This document shows positions 58,250 to 64,000 of a stretch of DNA of 64,000 nucleotides, in pieces. How positions within the stretch are numbered: the first letter of the stretch is position 1; each line of letters begins with the position of its first letter. The notes beneath the pieces are model-generated. The model was not told where the DNA came from. It saw nothing but the letters and a program-made list of their open reading frames with translations, and ran no database searches. This DNA comes from Vibrio lentus (lineage in GTDB: Bacteria; Pseudomonadota; Gammaproteobacteria; Enterobacterales; Vibrionaceae), in assembly GCF_030409755.1 (NCBI RefSeq), contig NZ_JAUFQE010000002.1, positions 3,596,001 through 3,660,000 of the forward strand, given 5' to 3'. A program made the position numbers and the translations under genes.

Positions 58250-58454
58250 AGATGCGAGATAAGGGTAGATAGAAGCGAGTAAACGGGATACGAAGATCAA
58301 AAGCCCGTCATTCCCTAGACTGACGAAGGAAGGAGTAGGGAATCTCTGGGTGTTGTGTTAGGTAGATTCCCTATCACGCTCGTTCCTCGCTGTAGGGAAT
58401 GACGGTTTTTATCTGCTTTTGCTTTTCGTCACTCGCTACTCGAATCTCGCATCT
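58250..58454. repeat. 205-bp palindromic repeat element
   Basis: Outer arms AGATGCGAGAT (58250-58260) and ATCTCGCATCT (58444-58454); inner arms CCGTCATTCCCTA (58305-58317) and TAGGGAATGACGG (58393-58405); a second inner pair TAGGGAATCT (58336-58345) and AGATTCCCTA (58364-58373). The arms are about 60 bp and imperfect. It has no ORF and looks like a MITE or interspersed repeat of the kind common between Vibrio genes. Confidence 0.75.
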
Positions 58455-58470
58455 TTGTCTTTCAAAAAAG

Positions 58471-58500
58471 AAAAAGCCCGCAACCTAGGTTGCGGGCTTT
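58471..58500. terminator. Terminator before the converging Na/Pi gene
   Basis: Perfect stem AAAGCCCGCAACC with GGTTGCGGGCTTT, with A and T tracts on the two sides. Confidence 0.92.
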
Positions 58501-58525
58501 GCTATAAGCGATGTTTGTTTTGCTA

Positions 58526-59671
58526 TTAAGCAGTCAGTGCTAACACGCTACCTGGCAGTACAAGGAATACCGCAACAAGATAACCAGCCACTACAGCTTT
58601 GTTTTTCACTGCCATGTCTGAAATGATATCAGCTGCTTTCACTGGTAGTTCACGTAGGAACGGAATACCAAAGATGAATACCGTTGCCATGATGTTGAAC
58701 ACCAAGTGTACTAGAGCAATCTGTAGTGCGAATACTGCGAACTCACCAGATACTGCTGTCGCTGCTAATAGCGCGGTAATACACGTACCGATGTTTGCAC
58801 CCAAAGTGAATGGGTAAACGTCACGTACTTTAAGAACACCTGAACCAACTAGTGGAACCATCAAGCTTGTTGTCGTTGAAGAAGACTGAACAAGAATAGT
58901 AACGATAGAGCCAGAAGCGATACCGTGGATAGGACCACGACCGATTGCGTTCTTTAGAATCTCACGAGCACGGCCAACCATTAGGCTCTTCATTAGCTTA
59001 CCCATTACCGTGATAGCTACGAAGATAGTCGCGATACCTAGAACGATAAGCATAACCCCACCAACAGTGTCGCCAAACGTTGATAGTGGTTCTTTAATCG
59101 CACTTACAACAGGCTTAGTGATTGGCTTGATGAAGTTAAGACCACCCATGCTCATATCACCTGTTGCTAGCATCGGTGATACTAACCAGTGAGAAATTTT
59201 CTCTAGAATACCAAACGCCATCTCTAGTGGTAGGAAGATAGCAACGGCTAATAGGTTAAAGAAGTCGTGAATCGTCGCACTTGCGAATGCACGTTTGAAT
59301 TCATCTTTACAACGAACATGACCAAGGCTAACTAGCGTATTGGTTACCGTAGTACCAATGTTTGCACCCATGATCATAGGGATTGCTAGCTCAACAGGTA
59401 AACCACCGGCCACAAGGCCAACGATAATTGAAGTAACTGTACTTGATGATTGAATAAGTGCTGTAGCCACTAAGCCAATCATTAAGCCTGCAACTGGGTG
59501 GGAAGCAAATTCGAAAAGAACCTTTGCTTGCTCGCCTGTTGCCCATTTGAAGCCTGTACCAACCATTGAAACTGAAAGTAATAGTAGGTAAAGCATGAAT
59601 GCCAAGTTAGCCCAGCGTAGCCAACGAGTTGTGCTCGAGATAGGCGCTGCTGCAGTAGTAGCTTGGTTCAT
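58526..59671 (-). CDS. nptA: Na+/phosphate symporter, NptA type
   Basis: A 381-residue inner-membrane transporter of the Na/Pi cotransporter family, with about eight to nine membrane segments. The duplicated QSSS motif occurs in LIQSSSTVTSIIV and LVQSSSTTTSLMV, and MGANIGTTVTN and LGANIGTCITA repeat as well. The start ATG 59671 has GGAG eight bases upstream; a longer frame to 59746 lacks this. Vibrio NptA is recalled to import phosphate with sodium. Single gene with its own terminator. Confidence 0.9.
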   Translation of the reverse strand: MNQATTAAAPISSTTRWLRWANLAFMLYLLLLSVSMVGTGFKWATGEQAKVLFEFASHPVAGLMIGLVATALIQSSSTVTSIIVGLVAGGLPVELAIPMIMGANIGTTVTNTLVSLGHVRCKDEFKRAFASATIHDFFNLLAVAIFLPLEMAFGILEKISHWLVSPMLATGDMSMGGLNFIKPITKPVVSAIKEPLSTFGDTVGGVMLIVLGIATIFVAITVMGKLMKSLMVGRAREILKNAIGRGPIHGIASGSIVTILVQSSSTTTSLMVPLVGSGVLKVRDVYPFTLGANIGTCITALLAATAVSGEFAVFALQIALVHLVFNIMATVFIFGIPFLRELPVKAADIISDMAVKNKAVVAGYLVAVFLVLPGSVLALTA

Positions 59672-60060
59672 AATGTTTTCTCCATTGGACCGTTTAAGTC
59701 TGTGTTTGGTCTGTTTGTTTAATCTGAGCGTGATGTTAGAGAACAAATATTTCAGTAATATTACATTTTGGTTTAGGTGAGACTTTTTTGTGATGATTTG
59801 CTCTTTAAATATTCCACTAGCTAATGTGGTTGTTTTAAGTTGCTGTTTTTAATTGGTTTTTAATGATTTCTCTATAGGTGATATAGATCTTAAAAGTTAG
59901 AGAAAAATTGAAAATAATCGCCCAAATATTACATTATGAAATCACACACTTCGAAAAAATAAGTGGTAATGACGATTTAAGTTAGGTTTTTCCGAGTTTG
60001 TTGAGTGGGCGTGTCATATTTGATATAAAAGGTTATCAACTCTTTTAATACGGCACACTT
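59672..60060. other. Divergent nptA-nhaR intergenic region
   Basis: About 390 AT-rich bases with the promoters of both genes. No coding or repeat structure could be supported. Confidence 0.45.
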
Positions 60061-60951
60061 ATGTCGCACCTCAACTATAACCATCTTTATTACTTCTGGA
60101 TGGTTTGCAAACAAGGCTCTGTTACTAAAGCCGCAGAAGCTCTGTTTTTAACGCCACAAACCGTAACGGGTCAGATAAAAGCGTTAGAAGAACGTATGGA
60201 TGGCAAGCTAACAAAGCGTAATGGTCGCAGTGTTGAGCCGACAGAGCTTGGGCAGTTGGTATTTAAGTATGCCGATCGTATGTTTGGCCTGAGCTACGAA
60301 ATGCTAGATATCGTGAATTATAGCCAGCACTCCAATATTCTGTTTGATGTGGGTGTTGCGGATGCACTGTCCAAAAGATTAGTCAGTAAGATATTGATGT
60401 CGACTATCCCACCCGATAACAGCATTCATTTACGCTGTTTTGAGTCGACCCATGAAATGCTACTCGAGCAACTGTCTCAGCATAAGCTCGATATGATTCT
60501 TTCAGACTGCCCTGTCGATTCAAGCCAAAGCCCAGGCCTTTTCAGTAAAAAACTGGGTGAGAGTGGAATGAGTTTTTTCTGTTCTGGCAAAGTTGAAGGG
60601 ATTAGTTTTCCCGCTGTGTTAGAAGAAAGGAAGCTTTTGATCCCTGGAAGTCGAACTTCTATGGGGCGAAAAGTACTGCAATGGTTTGATCGACAAGGTT
60701 TAAAACCCGATATTTTGGGCGAATTTGATGATGTTGCTTTGATGAAAGCTTTTGCGCGTTATCACCATGATGCCATTTTCCTTGCTCCCACTCTTTATAT
60801 GTCTGAAGTGGAAGAAGACACCTCTTTGCAACTTTTGTGTGATATTGAAGAGTTAAAAGAAGAGTACTACGTCATATTTGCTGAACGGATGATCCAACAT
60901 CCAGCAGTAAAAAACGTATGTGACGCAGATTTTAGTAAATTGTTCGAATGA
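60061..60951 (+). CDS. nhaR: LysR-family transcriptional activator NhaR
   Basis: A 296-residue LysR regulator. The helix-turn-helix is [20 protein letters not shown] near the N-terminus, and [19 protein letters not shown] is the NhaR-specific start. The C-terminal effector domain is full length. NhaR activates sodium/proton antiporter genes in response to sodium. The neighbours hlyU, rpsT, murJ and ribF are the usual ones; nhaA is not in this window. Confidence 0.93.
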   Translation: MSHLNYNHLYYFWMVCKQGSVTKAAEALFLTPQTVTGQIKALEERMDGKLTKRNGRSVEPTELGQLVFKYADRMFGLSYEMLDIVNYSQHSNILFDVGVADALSKRLVSKILMSTIPPDNSIHLRCFESTHEMLLEQLSQHKLDMILSDCPVDSSQSPGLFSKKLGESGMSFFCSGKVEGISFPAVLEERKLLIPGSRTSMGRKVLQWFDRQGLKPDILGEFDDVALMKAFARYHHDAIFLAPTLYMSEVEEDTSLQLLCDIEELKEEYYVIFAERMIQHPAVKNVCDADFSKLFE

Positions 60952-61052
60952 GTTAGTTTGTTAATGAATTGATATCGATTATCATATCCAAGCAATATGC
61001 CGTAAATATTGATTGCCCGTAGTTGGCGTAATAGGTCGTTGGGAGCCAGACT

Positions 61053-61346
61053 ATGAACTTAAAAGAGATGGAGAAGAACTCGGCGCAGGCCGTTATTCTA
61101 CTCAAAGCCATGGCCAACGAGCGACGTTTACAGATCTTGTGCTTATTGCATGGCACAGAACTGTCGGTCGGGGAGTTATGTGGCAAGTTGGAATTGAGTC
61201 AATCAGCGTTATCTCAGCATCTTGCTTGGTTGAGAAGAGATGGCTTAGTCGAAACTCGTAAAGAAGCTCAGACGGTGTATTACACATTGAGCAGTGAAGA
61301 AGTAAAAGCGATGATTAACCTACTGCATGGTATGTACTGCAAGTAG
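61053..61346 (+). CDS. hlyU: HlyU-type ArsR-family regulator
   Basis: A 97-residue winged-helix ArsR/SmtB protein matching V. cholerae HlyU, a virulence gene activator. The recognition helix region is LELSQSALSQHLAWLRRDGL, and YYTLSSEEVKAMI lies at the end. It lacks the metal-binding cysteine pair of true ArsR proteins; two Cys (CLLHG and GMYCK) could be redox-active. GGAG stands eight bases before the ATG. The nhaR-hlyU-rpsT order is as in V. cholerae. Confidence 0.93.
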   Translation: MNLKEMEKNSAQAVILLKAMANERRLQILCLLHGTELSVGELCGKLELSQSALSQHLAWLRRDGLVETRKEAQTVYYTLSSEEVKAMINLLHGMYCK

Positions 61347-61497
61347 CTTATTGCTGGTGGATTAGCTCATTTCCTATCAGAAATAAGATAGGCACAAGGA
61401 AGTGTCGCTATTTATTAGTGAGGCTTAAGAACCATTATTAGCTAGGCTTAAACAGCTATTAGTAAGACTTCGAGATGTGTTCGCCAAATTTCAGATA

Positions 61498-61527
61498 TAA
61501 AAAAACCGGCCGAGGCCGGTTTTTTTC
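61498..61527. terminator. Terminator between hlyU and rpsT
   Basis: Stem AAAAACCGGCC with GGCCGGTTTTT, usable in both directions. Confidence 0.9.
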
Positions 61528-61552
61528 GTTTTGCGTTGTAATCAAATTTCTA

Positions 61553-61813
61553 TTAAAGAGCTTTGATTGCAGCAGCGAAACGAGACTTATGACGTGCAGC
61601 TTTATTCTTATGAATAAGGCCTTTAGTCGCCATGCGGTCTAGAAGAGGTGTAACTTCTACAAGAGCAGCAGTTGCAGCTTCTTTATTGCCAGCTTCAATA
61701 GCTGCAATAGTTTTTTTCATGTAAGTGCGCATCATAGAACGACGGCTAGCATTGTGCTGGCGACGTTTCTCAGCTTGGATAGCGCGCTTCTTAGCAGATT
61801 TACTGTTTGCCAA
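61553..61813 (-). CDS. rpsT: 30S ribosomal protein S20
   Basis: An 86-residue very basic protein that binds 16S r[22 protein letters not shown] and [16 protein letters not shown] are standard S20 sequences. TTGGGAG precedes the ATG. The gene diverges from murJ. Confidence 0.97.
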   Translation of the reverse strand: MANSKSAKKRAIQAEKRRQHNASRRSMMRTYMKKTIAAIEAGNKEAATAALVEVTPLLDRMATKGLIHKNKAARHKSRFAAAIKAL

Positions 61814-62063
61814 GGTCTAACTCCCAAAAACTTAGTTCGGTGACAATTTAAGGGCGAGGACTATCCCTCATAGGCGCTTAATTGTCAAATGATTTGTGCA
61901 AAAACCAATCTCAGCCAAACAAATTTTGGTATGGAAAGGTCATCGCGGTTAAGATGGCGGGGATTCTAACAGCATTTTTAGACCAATGCTAATAATTATG
62001 CTTCTTAGGATAGGATAGTATTTATCCTTGATTGAAAGTAATCAACCAGTGTCAGAGGTTTGT

Positions 62064-63626
62064 GTGAGTAAACGACTATTAAAGTCAGGGCTGATTGTCA
62101 GTGTAATGACTTTTGTTTCCCGTGTCTTGGGGCTAGTACGTGATGTCGTAGTAGCAAACTTAATGGGGGCAGGAGCAAGTGCAGACGTATTTTTCTTCGC
62201 CAATAAAATTCCTAATTTTTTACGTCGGCTGTTTGCCGAAGGTGCTTTTTCTCAAGCCTTTGTACCAGTATTAACGGAATATCACGCCGCAGGTGATAAA
62301 GATAAAACTCGAGACTTGATAGCAAAGGTGTCCGGTACTCTTGGGGTATTGGTTTCTATTGTTACGGTGCTTGGGGTATTAGGCTCTGGGGTTATCACCG
62401 CAATGTTCGGTGCGGGTTGGTTTATTGATTGGCTTAATGACGGCCCCTCGGCGCCTAAGTTTGAACTCGCCAGCCTAATGCTGAAAATTACTTTTCCTTA
62501 TTTATGGTTCATTACGTTTGTCGCTTTATCAGGTGCAATCCTTAATACCATGGGCAAATTTGCGGTTTCGTCATTTACGCCTGTGTTCTTGAACGTAATG
62601 ATCATTGCTTGTGCTTGGTTTCTTGCTCCTAATTTAGAACAACCTGAAATTGGTTTATCCATCGGCGTTTTTCTTGGAGGCTTAGTTCAATTCCTGTTCC
62701 AAATGCCTTTCTTGATTAAAGCGGGAGTACTGGTTAAGCCTAAATGGGGTTGGAGAGATCCGGGCGTGGTTAAGATCCGCACGTTAATGATCCCTGCTTT
62801 GTTTGGTGTCTCAGTGAGTCAAATCAACTTGTTGTTCGATACCTTTATTGCCAGCTTTCTAGCAACGGGCTCTATCAGTTGGTTGTATTACTCGGATCGA
62901 CTATTAGAATTCCCACTCGGTTTGTTTGGTATCGCCATTGCGACGGTTATTCTTCCTGCTTTATCCCGTAAGCACGTTGATGCCGAAGGTGAAGGGTTTG
63001 CTCATACCATGGACTGGGGGGTGCGCATGGTACTGCTGCTCGGCATTCCTGCGATGTTCGGCCTTATTGTGTTAGCAAAACCGATGCTGATGGTGCTGTT
63101 TATGCGCGGAGAGTTTTCTCCCCATGATGTTAATCAGGCTTCCATGTCTTTAGTGGCGTACGCTTCAGGTTTGCTGAATTTCATGCTTATTAAAGTATTG
63201 GCTCCCGGCTATTACTCTCGTCAAGACACTAAAACACCAGTTAAGTACGGCATCATTGCGATGGTGACTAACATGGTGTTCAACGCAATCTTCGCTTATT
63301 TCTATGGTTATGTTGGTTTGGCAATCGCAACGGCGTTGTCTGCGTTCGTGAACATGACTCTGCTTTATCGTGGTTTGCATCTAGCGGGTGTTTATCGTTT
63401 AACCAAGACTACATTGTTGTTTAGCCTTAAATTATTGATCTCAGGTACGGTAATGATTGGCGTGATTTTATGGCAGCTAGACAATATGCAATTGTGGCTT
63501 GATTGGGGCTTTAACCAAAGAGCGTTGACACTAACAGGGTTGATCGCACTTGGCGCCTTTGCTTATATTGTGTCGATACTGGTTTTAGGTATCCGAGTAA
63601 AACATTTAAAAGCAGCGACAGATTAA
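62064..63626 (+). CDS. murJ: Lipid II flippase MurJ
   Basis: A 520-residue inner-membrane protein of the MOP superfamily with about 13-14 membrane segments that moves lipid II across the membrane for peptidoglycan synthesis. Family stretches are FVSRVLGLVRDVVVA, NKIPNFLRRLFAEGAFSQAF, VSQINLLFDTFIASFLATGS and APGYYSRQDTKTPVKYG. I chose GTG 62064 because GAGG lies close upstream; the TTG at 62028 is less likely. Followed by ribF, as in E. coli. Confidence 0.95.
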   Translation: MSKRLLKSGLIVSVMTFVSRVLGLVRDVVVANLMGAGASADVFFFANKIPNFLRRLFAEGAFSQAFVPVLTEYHAAGDKDKTRDLIAKVSGTLGVLVSIVTVLGVLGSGVITAMFGAGWFIDWLNDGPSAPKFELASLMLKITFPYLWFITFVALSGAILNTMGKFAVSSFTPVFLNVMIIACAWFLAPNLEQPEIGLSIGVFLGGLVQFLFQMPFLIKAGVLVKPKWGWRDPGVVKIRTLMIPALFGVSVSQINLLFDTFIASFLATGSISWLYYSDRLLEFPLGLFGIAIATVILPALSRKHVDAEGEGFAHTMDWGVRMVLLLGIPAMFGLIVLAKPMLMVLFMRGEFSPHDVNQASMSLVAYASGLLNFMLIKVLAPGYYSRQDTKTPVKYGIIAMVTNMVFNAIFAYFYGYVGLAIATALSAFVNMTLLYRGLHLAGVYRLTKTTLLFSLKLLISGTVMIGVILWQLDNMQLWLDWGFNQRALTLTGLIALGAFAYIVSILVLGIRVKHLKAATD

Positions 63627-63696
63627 TACTGATTAGTATATAATCCGTCGGTTTCACACAATAAATGATGCAAATAACAGGTTTTAGCTGATCACA

Positions 63697-64000
63697 ATGG
63701 AACTGATCCGAGGTATACACAATATTAAAGCGCAGCATCATAGCTGTGTATTAACCATAGGTAACTTCGATGGTGTTCATTTAGGGCATCAAGAGGTTCT
63801 GAGTCAGGTTTCTAAACAAGCTGCAGCATTAGGGCTCCCTTCTGTTGTCATGACGTTTGAGCCGCAACCTATGGAGTTGTTTGCCAAAGGTAAAGCACCA
63901 GCACGTTTAACTCGCTTACGAGATAAATACGTGCAACTGAGTAAGCTAGATATCAGTCGTTTATTGTGTGTGAATTTTAATCAGTATTTTGCAAGCTTGT
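63697..64000 (+). CDS. ribF: Bifunctional riboflavin kinase / FAD synthetase, N-terminal part
   Basis: The first 101 codons are inside the window; the gene runs off the right edge. The adenylyltransferase motif TIGNFDGVHLGHQEVL and TFEPQPMELF are diagnostic. RibF converts riboflavin to FMN and FAD. It lies 70 bases after murJ, the conserved order leading to ileS. Confidence 0.95.
   Translation, partial: MELIRGIHNIKAQHHSCVLTIGNFDGVHLGHQEVLSQVSKQAAALGLPSVVMTFEPQPMELFAKGKAPARLTRLRDKYVQLSKLDISRLLCVNFNQYFASL

Overview
The window looks like chromosome 1 of a marine Vibrio, probably of the Splendidus clade. The genus is strongly supported by gene content and order: lysS followed by a vpsR-type regulator, nhaR followed by hlyU and rpsT, thrLABC with a Thr/Ile-rich leader, a DUF3545 gene and IS1004-like IS200 elements. 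The clade is my inference. Most of the window is ordinary core chromosome in the conserved gammaproteobacterial order.

Layout: the gltB start (minus strand), then yhcC, a diguanylate cyclase, arcB, a lipoprotein gene and arcA facing back (1-7420). An RraA-like protein, an outer-membrane-like protein and the attenuated threonine operon follow (7999-14173), then an FMN reductase-like gene. From 15357 to 26505 an island of about 11.1 kb splits grcA. After it come nfo, a His-rich micro-ORF, ung, a hemerythrin-like gene, a DUF3545 gene, an alanine/sodium symporter and yaaA. Next are srmB and trmN6 (minus), brnQ, fldB (minus), then xerD-dsbC-recJ-prfB-lysS-vpsR. From 46231 to 56079 the mutH/rppH/ptsP/TauE/lgt/thyA region carries three apparently identical 621-bp IS200-type insertions, one of which cuts ptsP. 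The right end holds a CadC/ToxR-like regulator, a membrane protein, a palindromic repeat element, a Na/Pi symporter, nhaR, hlyU, rpsT, murJ and the start of ribF.

The most interesting region is the island in grcA. It encodes a four-gene recombination operon: two tyrosine recombinases with full catalytic sets, one large degenerate recombinase-like protein and one small coiled-coil protein. I recognise this as the Gamma-Mobile-Trio (GMT) type, related to the V. parahaemolyticus VPA1270-VPA1267 genes. The insertion separates the native GrcA N-terminus from its glycyl-radical domain. The island carries a complete, diverged grcA in the same orientation at the end next to the native promoter, and the TAGGTGT core is synonymously changed in that copy. 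This looks like target-gene rescue that also gives immunity to re-insertion. A 12-bp motif (TTTTGATGACCT) recurs upstream of both the recombinase operon and the carried grcA, which suggests shared control.

The island cargo is a two-gene operon of an Mrr-type nuclease and a membrane-anchored coiled-coil protein, a candidate anti-phage system. It also has a possible toxin-like micro-protein, a decayed Cro-like gene and an IS5-family element. Other points of note are a DnaA-box cluster between mutH and rppH (a DARS2 candidate), tandem FNR boxes 53 bp apart upstream of grcA, and the ptsP disruption. No rRNA, tRNA or CRISPR array was seen.
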